Source: CANIZL01 sp043788645
GTDB taxonomy: Bacteria; Verrucomicrobiota; Verrucomicrobiia; Limisphaerales; UBA9464
Length of the DNA stretch: 37,565 nucleotides
Assembly (NCBI GenBank): GCA_043788645.1
Contig: JAYVTS010000100.1
Span: forward strand, 1 to 37,565
Reading direction: 5' to 3'
In this document: one piece after another, positions 24,481-32,740 of the stretch
Numbering within the stretch: position 1 is the first letter of the stretch
Layout: every line of letters begins with the position of its first letter
Made by a program: the position numbers and the translations under genes
Notes under the pieces: generated by a model
Database searches by the model: none
Told to the model about the DNA's origin: nothing
What the model saw: the letters and a program-made list of their open reading frames with translations, nothing else

Positions 24481-25239
24481 ATGTTTCGACCCTGCATTGA
24501 TCTTCGGGGCGGCCAAGTGGTGCAGATTGTTGGGGGCACCCTGAACGACTCCGGGGCCGACGTACACACGAATTTCGTGGCCCCACAACGGGCCGGTTGG
24601 TTCGCAGAACTTTATCGACGCGATCACCTTGCCGGGGGCCATGTGATTGCGCTTGGACCGGGCAATGACGCTGCGGCTCGCGAAGCCTTGAATGCCTGGC
24701 CCCGCGGCCTGCAATACGGGGGGGGGGTGACCATCAACAATGCTCAAACGTGGCTCGATGCCGGAGCCTCGCACGTCATTGTAACCTCCTGGATTTTCAG
24801 CGATGGTCATTTGAACCGCGCTCGCCTCAACGAGTTGGTCACCAAGATAGGTCGTAACCGACTGGTGTTGGATCTATCCTGTCGAAAGCGCGATGGAGAC
24901 TATTATGTCGTGACGGATAGGTGGCAAAAATTCACGGATCTAAAGCTGTCCTCGAACACCTTAACACAATTGGCTGGGGCCTGCGCCGAGTTTCTCATTC
25001 ACGCAGTGGATGTCGAAGGATTGTGCCGCGGGATCGACTCCGAACTGGTCGCCCACTTGGCAGAGTGGAGTCCATTGCCCTGTACCTATGCCGGCGGCGC
25101 AAAGTCGATGGTTGATCTTGAAACCGTCCAACGACTGGGCCAAGACCGAGTAGATTTAACGATCGGCAGTGCGCTAGATATTTTTGGCGGCAGCGGGGTT
25201 CGATATGACGAAGCGGTAGCGTTTAACCAGCGGTATTGA
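24481..25239 (+). CDS. hisA: Eukaryotic-type HisA (HIS6-like) ProFAR isomerase
   Basis: HisA isomerises ProFAR to PRFAR, the fourth step of histidine synthesis, on a TIM barrel. The 252-residue protein follows the fungal/plant HIS6 form rather than ordinary bacterial HisA. Matching blocks recalled from yeast HIS6 include CIDLRGGQVVQIVGGTL, GGHVIALGPGNDAAAREAL, VIVTSWIF, LDLSCRK, FLIHAVDVEGLCRGID, TYAGGAKS and VDLTIGSALDIFGG. The Asp in CIDLRG fits the N-terminal catalytic acid; the C-terminal Asp of the normal DxTxDG segment is replaced by the HAVDVEG form typical of HIS6. The ATG at 24481 is chosen over 24445 because homology begins there. It stands alone, about 21 kb from hisC. Confidence 0.9.
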   Translation: MFRPCIDLRGGQVVQIVGGTLNDSGADVHTNFVAPQRAGWFAELYRRDHLAGGHVIALGPGNDAAAREALNAWPRGLQYGGGVTINNAQTWLDAGASHVIVTSWIFSDGHLNRARLNELVTKIGRNRLVLDLSCRKRDGDYYVVTDRWQKFTDLKLSSNTLTQLAGACAEFLIHAVDVEGLCRGIDSELVAHLAEWSPLPCTYAGGAKSMVDLETVQRLGQDRVDLTIGSALDIFGGSGVRYDEAVAFNQRY

Positions 25240-25407
25240 GTGTTTAGAAAAGACAGGCTATTTCATTTCTCTCCGATTCCCTGACTCATTCCAATTCTGT
25301 TTCAGATTGCAATGGATCTATCTTTCACTCCTCCAATCTCCTATTAGTCTACTCAACACCGGGTGAATATTTGAAAGATTTTTCGCCTTCAACCTGTTGT
25401 AAACCTT

Positions 25408-27147
25408 ATGTGGATGCGTTGTAGTCTCTTCATCGGATGGTGCGTCTTTCTTGTGAGGCTCGCGGCGAGCGATCCTGACCAGTGCCTTTTACCCGCTACC
25501 GCTCGTCGCCACGTCTTGATGGTTAATCAGCGCGGGCAGTATCTAGATCCAGCCCAGAAATGGAAGCTCTGCCACGGATCCAGCGCGACGAATTCATTCA
25601 CCTATGAGCAAAATATCGCGGCCATTCGAGCGGGCATCGTCGAATTTTCTCAAAATTTTAAGCCAACCACCCAAACCAAGAACCCGAGGGTGGTGCTCTT
25701 TGTTCACGGCGGACTCAACTCCTACTCTGCCAGTCAAACTCGACTCAATCAATTTCTGAATGATGAGATGATCGAGAAGGGCTTTTACCCCGTGCTGATC
25801 GTTTGGAATTCAGGATTTATCAGTTCCTATTGGGAGCATTTGACTTTGATTCGACAGGGCGAGGTTCGCCCCTTGCTAGGACCGTTGAGCGCTCCCCTCA
25901 TCCTTGCCACGGACCTGGCCAAGGGGGCGGTGCGACTGCCTCTAGATTTGATGGGGCGTTGGTTCAACGATTTACAAACAATTGATACTCCAGGCCTCTG
26001 GGATTCGCGTACGTTGGCTTGGGAAAGCTTGGAATCCCAACTGCAGTTGTGGCAGCTCGATCAGCCCGGAATGGATTCCAATCGTCCCTTCCTGCGTATT
26101 CCGAAACCGGAAGAATCGACGCGAACCGCAGGTGAGCGGCTTCTTCGTGGAACGACTTATGTGATCACTCAACCCACCAAGATCGCCAGCCTCCCGCTAG
26201 CTGATGGGCTCGCGACGGAAGCATGGAACAATATGATTCGGAGGACCAAGACCCTGTTTCAACCGCCCGAGACCTATGATTTCCCCCGCCGCTACCGGAG
26301 AGACCTTTTTAAAAACGGTAACCAAGTCAACCAACACGCTGCGGTAGCCACTTGGATGGCCCGGCGGCCACCCACCAACCACATCGCAGTTCGCACGATT
26401 TCTGAGCGCAAGACCCAACTCACTCAACCGGACGGAACGATGTTTCAGTTTGCCAAAGAACTGGAAAATTGGACTACCAATCGAACGTTGGGGCCCTCGC
26501 TGCAATGGCACTTTTTTGGGCACAGTATGGGAACGATGGTCTTGAATGAATTGTTCCGAGTTGCTCCTGATATTCACGCCCATGAAGTGACGTATATGGC
26601 CGCGGCCTGTTCGATTCGCAGCTTCCAAGAATCTCTGGTCCCGTATCTTCGGCGGCAGCATATTCTCCATACCAACGACGTTCACTTTCACAATCTTTGT
26701 CTTCATCGAATTCGAGAACGAGATAATTCAATGGATCAAGTCGATCTGATTCCTCGCGGAACCCTTTTGAATTATATTGATGACCTCTTTGCCCAGCCAG
26801 CGACGGTTACTGATAGAACGTTGGGGGCTTGGGAAAATCTGGTTCGAGCACTACCCGATCTGCCCGTCGATTTACGCCCCCAGATTCACCACGTCTGTTT
26901 TGATTTAGAGCCTCATCTCTGGCCGTTTTCTCACTCTCAACAACCCCAAGATCACAGTGGATTTACGGCCAACTATCCGTTTTGGGAAGACGATTTTGTT
27001 TCAGGTCCAAAGACCGACGACGAACGTGCCCTGGCCGCGAAGAAAAATCCGCAGGCCTCCGTCAAAAGCAGACCCATTCCGACACAAAAATCAAAACCTC
27101 CATTAGAGTCTGATACCGTGCGGTCCGTTCGGAAACTCAAGGAGTAA
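25408..27147 (+). CDS. Exported alpha/beta-hydrolase-like protein
   Basis: This 579-residue protein starts with a signal-like segment (CSLFIGWCVFLVRLAASD), so export is likely. The alpha/beta-hydrolase fold is suggested by VVLFVHGGLNSYSAS (about residues 95-109, the oxyanion-hole strand) and FFGHSMGTMVLNEL (nucleophile Ser at about 373 in GHSMG). About 265 residues lie between these two motifs, much more than in simple esterases, so a large insertion or cap domain is present. The catalytic His is uncertain. The C-terminal 50 residues are Lys/Pro-rich and probably disordered. An esterase or lipase role is likely but the substrate is unknown. The neighbours give no clue. Confidence 0.75.
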   Translation: MWMRCSLFIGWCVFLVRLAASDPDQCLLPATARRHVLMVNQRGQYLDPAQKWKLCHGSSATNSFTYEQNIAAIRAGIVEFSQNFKPTTQTKNPRVVLFVHGGLNSYSASQTRLNQFLNDEMIEKGFYPVLIVWNSGFISSYWEHLTLIRQGEVRPLLGPLSAPLILATDLAKGAVRLPLDLMGRWFNDLQTIDTPGLWDSRTLAWESLESQLQLWQLDQPGMDSNRPFLRIPKPEESTRTAGERLLRGTTYVITQPTKIASLPLADGLATEAWNNMIRRTKTLFQPPETYDFPRRYRRDLFKNGNQVNQHAAVATWMARRPPTNHIAVRTISERKTQLTQPDGTMFQFAKELENWTTNRTLGPSLQWHFFGHSMGTMVLNELFRVAPDIHAHEVTYMAAACSIRSFQESLVPYLRRQHILHTNDVHFHNLCLHRIRERDNSMDQVDLIPRGTLLNYIDDLFAQPATVTDRTLGAWENLVRALPDLPVDLRPQIHHVCFDLEPHLWPFSHSQQPQDHSGFTANYPFWEDDFVSGPKTDDERALAAKKNPQASVKSRPIPTQKSKPPLESDTVRSVRKLKE

Positions 27148-27364
27148 TTTTTCCTGGGCCATACGGATTGCAACAGGGTCACGGCGGACATGAGAACCAA
27201 TCCCGCCCGCCCGGTTCGGAGGGCCAACGGGCAGCGATCAGGAAGTTCCGCCTTCCTCCCCCCGGGCCATGAGCCGCTCACGAGTTGATGGGTATCACGC
27301 GGACAGACAGGCCAACGCCGCCAGACGGGCTGGCAGCAAGTCGTAGCCGAAAGAGTATGAAATA

Positions 27365-27383
27365 TCCGGACTAGTCATCCGGA
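27365..27383. terminator. TCCGGA hairpin overlapping the Ppx/GppA stop codon
   Basis: TCCGGA occurs on both sides of a seven-base loop, and the stop codon (reverse complement of CTA, 27371-27373) lies in the loop. It sits between convergent genes and resembles the elements at 2067 and 36124. A terminator role is plausible but no T-run follows. Confidence 0.35.
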
Positions 27384-28375
27384 CCCTGGGCCAGCAAGGC
27401 GGCGTAGCGCAGTCCACGTAGACTGATCCCGAGGGTCGGGAGATCCAATTCGCGCATGATCGCTTCGTAAATGGCAGCGCCGAACAAGATCACGTCCGCT
27501 CGCTCCGGGGGTAACCCAGGTAGCTGACGACGTTGGGTCAGCGGTAAACTCCACAGTTGCTCCACCAATCCCTGGAGCGCCTTGGCCGAAAAAGTGGTGG
27601 CCTCAATGAGATCACGATCAAACTCGATCTTCGCGTGCTGGATCAGGGCGAGAATGGCCGTCGTGCCACCAATGCCGAGAGCCCGACGGTTCGGACTTGG
27701 CCCCCAGCAAGGCGTCAAAGCAGGCCGGACTTCGCTCCGAAGAAACTCCCCTAACCAACTCCGAAGCGCCGAGAGTTCGTCGAACCGCGGGGGCTCGGCA
27801 GGACGAAATCGTTCCAACAGACGAACGCTTCCTAATTGAAAACTCTGCCGAAACCGTGGACTTTTGTCCCCGGCATGGCCCAGGATAAATTCCGTGCTCC
27901 CGCCTCCAACGTCCAGCACGAGGAGGTCGTACCCCGCAAGTTCGGCATTCGTGGTGACGCCAATAAATCCCCAATCCGCTTCTTGTTCACCCGAAATGAC
28001 CTCGACGATAACGCCGGTCGCGGTTTCCAATGCGGCCGTGAGTTCGCTGCGATTTTCCGCGTCCCGGGCTGCACTGGTCGCTATGACGCGAAGGCGAGTG
28101 GCGTTCATTTCCCGGGCGATTTTGGCGAACCGCGCTGCGGCTCGGGCGGTATGTTGAATGCGGCCCGATTCCAAATGATAAGACTCGTAGAAGCCCGCCC
28201 CTAATCGAGTTTGTTCACTAGTTTCATGTAGTGGCAGGATCGTCTCACCCCGAATTTCAGCCACTAGGAGCTTCACGGAATTGGTGCCGACGTCAATGAC
28301 GGCGGCGCGGACGACAGATTCAGGATTCCTGGGCAACACGCTGCCAAAGCATGGGTTAGGCGGCGACGGTTTCAA
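27371..28375 (-). CDS. Ppx/GppA family phosphatase
   Basis: Members of this family hydrolyse inorganic polyphosphate or the pentaphosphate alarmone pppGpp. The actin-like ATPase-fold signatures are clear: AAVIDVGTNSVKLLV near residues 24-38, VIATSAARDAENR near 97-109, the catalytic-type segment ISGEQEADWGF (Glu about 130), LLVLDVGGGSTEFIL (about 149-163) and LGIGGTTAIL. The 334 residues correspond to the two-domain core, without the C-terminal HD-like domain of longer exopolyphosphatases. The first 20 residues precede the fold and the true start could be a little downstream. It is divergent from the YheT-type hydrolase gene. Confidence 0.9.
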   Translation of the reverse strand: MKPSPPNPCFGSVLPRNPESVVRAAVIDVGTNSVKLLVAEIRGETILPLHETSEQTRLGAGFYESYHLESGRIQHTARAAARFAKIAREMNATRLRVIATSAARDAENRSELTAALETATGVIVEVISGEQEADWGFIGVTTNAELAGYDLLVLDVGGGSTEFILGHAGDKSPRFRQSFQLGSVRLLERFRPAEPPRFDELSALRSWLGEFLRSEVRPALTPCWGPSPNRRALGIGGTTAILALIQHAKIEFDRDLIEATTFSAKALQGLVEQLWSLPLTQRRQLPGLPPERADVILFGAAIYEAIMRELDLPTLGISLRGLRYAALLAQGPDD

Positions 28376-28466
28376 GAATCCAATCGAAGAGTCTGGAAAT
28401 CTGAGAATTTTCTCCGTCGCTTCATCGCGGCCTTGCCGAATTCACCTGGAACATCGAAATGCATCG

Positions 28467-29480
28467 GTGCCGTTGATTTCTAACTCCAATTTCCGCCCGC
28501 CGTGGTGGTTGCGGGGTGGGCATCTGCAGACCCTTTGGCCAGCGGTCTGTCGCCGCGTCCCTTTTGATCCTTACGAGCGTGAACGCCTCGAACTGATCGA
28601 CGGCGATTTTCTCGATCTGGATTGGAGTCGGAGCGCTTCGGCACCGGCATCCCGATTGAATCAGCGCAACAATCGAGTCGTTATCGTTTCCCACGGCCTC
28701 GAAGGAAACTCCCAGCGGACGTATATCCGCGGATCGGTGCGCGCCCTGAATCGGCGCGGCTGGGATGTAGTCGCTTGGAATTTTCGCGGTTGTTCCGGCG
28801 AACCGAACCGCCTTCCGCGAGCGTATCATTCAGGAGAGATCGAAGACATTTCAGCGGTCATCGCGCAGGTGGTAAAGAGGGGTGCGTATGAAATCGTGGC
28901 TCTGGCGGGGTTTAGTCTGGGCGGGAATATGACGCTTCGACTGCTCGGTGCCTTGGGCGGCCACGCCAAGTCTCATCGGATCTGTGGCGCCGTAGTGTTT
29001 TCGGTTCCCTGTGATTTGAAATCGGCCGCTGAAAAGATGTCGCGACGGTCAGCGCAGCCCTATTTAAGGTCATTTCTACGAACAATGAACCGGAAAGCAG
29101 CCCTGACCGCTGCTCGGTTTCCGAAGTGTTTTCCCCGTCAATTGTCCGAACAGGAATGGCTAAAGATTCGGACCTTTCGAGAATTCGATGATCAATTTAC
29201 CGCCCCGCTCCACGGTTTCCAGGATGCCGAGGACTATTGGGCAGCTGCTTCATCCAAGCTGATCCTGGGACAGATCACCGTGCCCACGTTAATTCTCAAC
29301 GCCCGCAATGATCCATTTCTTGGGCCGACCTGTTTTCCATTCGCGGACGCGATCTTGAGTCCCGCGGTTTGGCTTGAAGTTCCGGCTGACGGGGGCCATG
29401 TGGGCTTTTGTCCCGCGGGTGATCAAACCGAGTATTGGCACGAAACCCGCGCCGCGGAGTTTCTGGAACGATTTAGGTAA
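28467..29480 (+). CDS. YheT-type alpha/beta hydrolase
   Basis: This is an alpha/beta-hydrolase of the AB-hydrolase-4 (YheT/ABHD1-3) group, 338 residues from a GTG start. The family N-terminus is visible in FRPPWWLRGGHLQTLWP, the oxyanion segment in VVIVSHGLEGNS, and NFRGCSGEPNR follows. The nucleophile lies in GFSLGGNM, the acid in LNARNDPFL and the histidine in GGHVGF, so the triad is complete. The open frame reaches back to 28281 over the divergent phosphatase gene, but those residues show no homology; the GTG at 28467 or TTG at 28473 is the best start, and no ribosome-binding site helps decide. Relatives are carboxylesterases or lipases; the substrate here is unknown. Confidence 0.86.
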   Translation: MPLISNSNFRPPWWLRGGHLQTLWPAVCRRVPFDPYERERLELIDGDFLDLDWSRSASAPASRLNQRNNRVVIVSHGLEGNSQRTYIRGSVRALNRRGWDVVAWNFRGCSGEPNRLPRAYHSGEIEDISAVIAQVVKRGAYEIVALAGFSLGGNMTLRLLGALGGHAKSHRICGAVVFSVPCDLKSAAEKMSRRSAQPYLRSFLRTMNRKAALTAARFPKCFPRQLSEQEWLKIRTFREFDDQFTAPLHGFQDAEDYWAAASSKLILGQITVPTLILNARNDPFLGPTCFPFADAILSPAVWLEVPADGGHVGFCPAGDQTEYWHETRAAEFLERFR

Positions 29481-29482
29481 AT

Positions 29483-29616
29483 TTTTTTCACTGGAAGGCA
29501 CGAAGGTTTCTTCTTTCCTCCAAACCCGTATGAAGCGCTGTGATAAATTTTGTCCAGTGCGAAGCCTCTACCCCATCCAAACCTGAATCCCTCGTTGTGC
29601 CTTCGCGTGAAAAAAA
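29483..29616. repeat. Inverted repeat (TTTCAC..GAAGGCAC) between convergent genes
   Basis: The 20-base arms at 29483-29502 and 29597-29616 match at 18 positions, separated by 94 bases. They lie between the ends of the convergent YheT-type and rtcB genes. The arms share the motif GAAGGCAC with the inverted repeat at 31232-31379, so both belong to one dispersed family. Confidence 0.65.
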
Positions 29617-29645
29617 CCTCTTGAGAATGCCCCGAAACGACTTGG

Positions 29646-31187
29646 TTACAATTCTTCTGGGTTCAGGTCGGATTGGCCCGCACGACGTTCGGATTTATGG
29701 TTGGCGCGTTTCTCACGGCGCGCCCGTTGCCAATGCGGTTCGGCGACTTCTCCGGCCATCATGCAACCTTGTGGCTGAATCTCACCGACGACCGTGGCCA
29801 GCCCAAAACGTTCGATTTGAGCTTTCACCTTCGTGGCGTCCTTATACGCCAGGGGGGCTTCTGAAAGATCGGGCTCGCCGCTGAACCAACGGATGTCTAA
29901 ACCAGCCGTCGATTCGGCAATCAGTCGCTGGACCCGCGCGGGATCGAGTTCGCCGTCCGCGTCCCGATACGGGGCCATCATGGCCGTGCGAGATTGATTC
30001 CGGCCGGCGCCGTGTGGGCAGAATGAGAGAAACTCGTGATTGTTCGAACCTCGTACGAGGAGAATCTCACGCCCCATATTCAGGGGAATCAGACCGAGCT
30101 GGGGGCGACCTTCCGAATCCACCCACGCAGGCGTGGCCCCTTTGCCGTGATAAAAACTGTCACCGCGTTTCCAGACAAAGTTGTGTTCGTTACCCACTTG
30201 CACCAGGGCTCGTTGATTGAGCCGTCGAAGCAGCGCGTCGTGAATGAGAGAATGGTTTTCGCGGGTCCAACGCCCAATATATTGCAACGCTTCCCAATAG
30301 GCACGACCCTCTTCGGTATCTCCCGGCAACCAAACCGCGGCGTCCGGGATATCACGGGCGTTTTCATCGCACCATGCCCGGGCGGCGATCTGCCCCCGTT
30401 TATAGACATCCGCGCCGAGTCCGCGGGAGCCATGGTGGGTCACGAGCACCTGGAAGGATCCGTCGCGCCGCACGATCCATTCGGCGAGTTCGCTATAGCC
30501 AATGGAGTCTAAAGCGACTCGCTGGGATTCGGTAAATTGAATGCGACCCAGGTAAGCGAAATGATTGCCGTCACCTTGGGTGCCGAGGAAATTTTTTGCA
30601 CGAATCTCTAGCCCCGAAAGAAACGCGTTGTCCCAAACTGGCTCTTCTAATACCGCCGAGTGCATTTGGAGATCGCGTGATCGACCGCCCGGCCCGAAAT
30701 GAGTCGATTTCTGGAGGTGATCCATGATCTCACCCACCGGATGATTCGCATCGAAGAAGGTCGCGAACATGGAACAACAAATATCTGCGGAATGAGCCCC
30801 TGGAAGGAGGGCGTTTTCGGTTTCGATGGCGCCCCCAACTGGAATGGTGGCCCGGCCACTGCCGGCGGGGCAGGCGTCGGGCAGGATGACACCGCGTTTT
30901 ACCACCGGGAGCCGGAGAAGTTCGGCCATGCGTTGCCGCACCGTGGCGAGGTTTGCAATTTCCAACGGCGTTTCCGCCTCAATGGCTTCAGCAAGGGGCA
31001 TCGAATCCGCACGGAGCGGAAGGAGCGCCATGGTTTTGGGCCATTCCATTTCGAGCTGGGCCAATACTGCAACTCGTTCAATTCCAGCCGCCTCAAGTTC
31101 CCGGGCTCGACGAAGCGTATGACCCAATCGCCGACTCTCAACCCAACCAGCGGCCAAAAGATCACGCGCTTTAATTTCCATCCTCAT
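29646..31187 (-). CDS. rtcB: RtcB-family RNA ligase, divergent
   Basis: RtcB joins RNA 2',3'-cyclic phosphate or 3'-phosphate ends to 5'-OH ends using GTP and Mn2+, in RNA repair or tRNA splicing. Expected metal and catalytic residues are present in this 513-residue protein: the Cys in DICCSM (135-140; the usual motif is DVGCGM), the His in GDGNHF (205-210), HHGSRG (251-256), EHNFVW (near 334-339), KGATPAW (349-355) and the guanylylated His of HGAGR (392-396). The family's GSMG segment reads LNMGRE here, and the protein is about 100 residues longer than Escherichia coli RtcB, so it belongs to a distant subfamily. No archease or RtcA gene is adjacent. Confidence 0.87.
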   Translation of the reverse strand: MRMEIKARDLLAAGWVESRRLGHTLRRARELEAAGIERVAVLAQLEMEWPKTMALLPLRADSMPLAEAIEAETPLEIANLATVRQRMAELLRLPVVKRGVILPDACPAGSGRATIPVGGAIETENALLPGAHSADICCSMFATFFDANHPVGEIMDHLQKSTHFGPGGRSRDLQMHSAVLEEPVWDNAFLSGLEIRAKNFLGTQGDGNHFAYLGRIQFTESQRVALDSIGYSELAEWIVRRDGSFQVLVTHHGSRGLGADVYKRGQIAARAWCDENARDIPDAAVWLPGDTEEGRAYWEALQYIGRWTRENHSLIHDALLRRLNQRALVQVGNEHNFVWKRGDSFYHGKGATPAWVDSEGRPQLGLIPLNMGREILLVRGSNNHEFLSFCPHGAGRNQSRTAMMAPYRDADGELDPARVQRLIAESTAGLDIRWFSGEPDLSEAPLAYKDATKVKAQIERFGLATVVGEIQPQGCMMAGEVAEPHWQRARREKRANHKSERRAGQSDLNPEEL

Positions 31188-31231
31188 AATATCTGCTGCT
31201 TACCCCATGAAGGGGATTTCACACGAAGATT

Positions 31232-31379
31232 CTTTCACACCTAGGCACGAAGGCACCAAGTGGATTGGGAAAGGGTGATTTTTTGCATCACATGAAGGGG
31301 GAGACAGCCTCTAACGAGACGTTGTCGCAAATAAAATAAAATAAATTTCTTGGTGCCTTCGTGCCTTGGTGTGAAAAAG
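31232..31379. repeat. Long inverted repeat (GGCACGAAGGCACCAAG family)
   Basis: Arms of about 30 bases (31232-31260 and 31349-31379) are nearly perfect inverted copies, sharing the uninterrupted block GGCACGAAGGCACCAAG. About 88 bases lie between, including an A/T-rich run (ATAAAATAAAATAAA). The element sits downstream of the sialidase-like gene and upstream of rtcB, and it ends three bases before the sialidase-like stop codon. It could form a large terminator hairpin or be a mobile element relic. Confidence 0.75.
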
Positions 31380-31381
31380 TC

Positions 31382-32446
31382 TTAGTGTGGAAAAACCGGA
31401 ATCATGGTTTCGTTGAAGACCGCATGGCGAACGACCGTGCGTTCGTTTGAAGTAAAGACAATGTGAATCATTCCGTCCCGCGATTGCATCGCCGTCGGAT
31501 ATCCATAGTCGCCTTTTGGCTCGGCAAGCAAATGGTGTTTATACGGAAACGTCTTAGCGCCGTCGATAGATAACGCGACGGTAAGCGGTGTCCGATCCGA
31601 GAAACTGTCGTTATAAATTAAGAGGTGATGTCCGGTTTGTAGCTGGAGAAAATCGACCGCGGCATTGGGGTTGGGGAATTCCGAGTCCCTCCCTTCGCTC
31701 CACGTTTTGCCATCGTCGAGCGACTCCGTGCGGACCATCCAACCGTCTGGCCGCCCACCGTAGTCGCCGCCGCGTCGACAGAACGCGACGAGATGCTGCC
31801 CCTCGATCCGGGCGGGCGCGGGTTGAATGTTGCCAAGCCGGGAGTGGACTCGATTGGATTCGGTCCATTTTTGGGTGTGTGGGTCGTAACGAAGGAAGTA
31901 AGAGGTGCAGTCTTTGCTGACGGACTCCGGATCATCGCCGACCTCGTGATAGACCGGAAGGAGGTAATCACCGTTTGCTGCGACGATGGGTCGGTTTCGA
32001 ACCATCGTGCCGGCCTCGAAAGTGAGCATGAAGGGCTCAGACCAGGTTTGGGCGCCATCGTGCGAGATTTTGGCCGTGATGCGTGAAGAATCCCAAATTT
32101 CGCCATAGCGGGTCACGTAGAAGAGCCATACTGCCCCATCCGGTGCTTGCCAAGGCACGGCATTGCCCAGGGCAAAGAACGGGTTGCGAGCGATCGCAAT
32201 CGGCTTGGACCAACGCGTCGCGCCTGGTTTGAGTCGGGAACCGAAAACGGCGGCCGCCTTGTCTTTGTATTCTCCCTTGCCGCTGAAAAAGACGACATAA
32301 AGGTCGCCATTGGCCAATTCCGTGATGCTTGCGGGATGTTTGTAATCGCCCGTGGGAATCTCCGGGCCAAAGAGTCGTTCGATGCGAACGTTGGCGGCCT
32401 GGATCAATCCACTCAAAGCCAGGATCAGAATTAGCCCAATTTTCAT
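31382..32446 (-). CDS. Secreted sialidase-like (BNR/Asp-box) protein
   Basis: The 354-residue protein begins with a signal peptide (MKIGLILILALSGLIQAANV). At least three Asp-box turns are visible (SHDGAQTWSE, SLDDGKTWSE, SIDGAKTFPY), which mark a six-bladed sialidase-type beta-propeller. A segment NRPIVAANGDYLLPVYHE resembles the glycosidase-like exo-alpha-sialidase domain proteins common in Verrucomicrobiota and Bacteroidota. The start at 32446 is chosen because the upstream extension (to 32635) lacks homology and the signal peptide begins here. Whether it cleaves sialic acid or another sugar is unknown; the sialidase arginine triad could not be assigned with confidence. Confidence 0.84.
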   Translation of the reverse strand: MKIGLILILALSGLIQAANVRIERLFGPEIPTGDYKHPASITELANGDLYVVFFSGKGEYKDKAAAVFGSRLKPGATRWSKPIAIARNPFFALGNAVPWQAPDGAVWLFYVTRYGEIWDSSRITAKISHDGAQTWSEPFMLTFEAGTMVRNRPIVAANGDYLLPVYHEVGDDPESVSKDCTSYFLRYDPHTQKWTESNRVHSRLGNIQPAPARIEGQHLVAFCRRGGDYGGRPDGWMVRTESLDDGKTWSEGRDSEFPNPNAAVDFLQLQTGHHLLIYNDSFSDRTPLTVALSIDGAKTFPYKHHLLAEPKGDYGYPTAMQSRDGMIHIVFTSNERTVVRHAVFNETMIPVFPH

Positions 32447-32740
32447 TTTTGGAACTTTACCGCAAATTAAGAACCAATGCCACCTCGTTTCCTCGTTCAC
32501 TCGCTCTGATTCTTCCGCGGTCACCCGCTCGTCGGTAGCCTCACTCGGCCTTCGCAGGGCTAGGGTAACTCGTCCCTCCGGAAACCGCGATATAACCGAA
32601 ATGCGACCTGGCGCCCACCCTTCAATACGATCCACACCTCATTTTTCACCCCGGCATTCGATGGTAGATTGTTGAAAACGAAATCCCGCGTACTATTGCA
32701 CCAGGAGGTCTCGCCGCCCGCCTCCTGACCCGATCACTCT

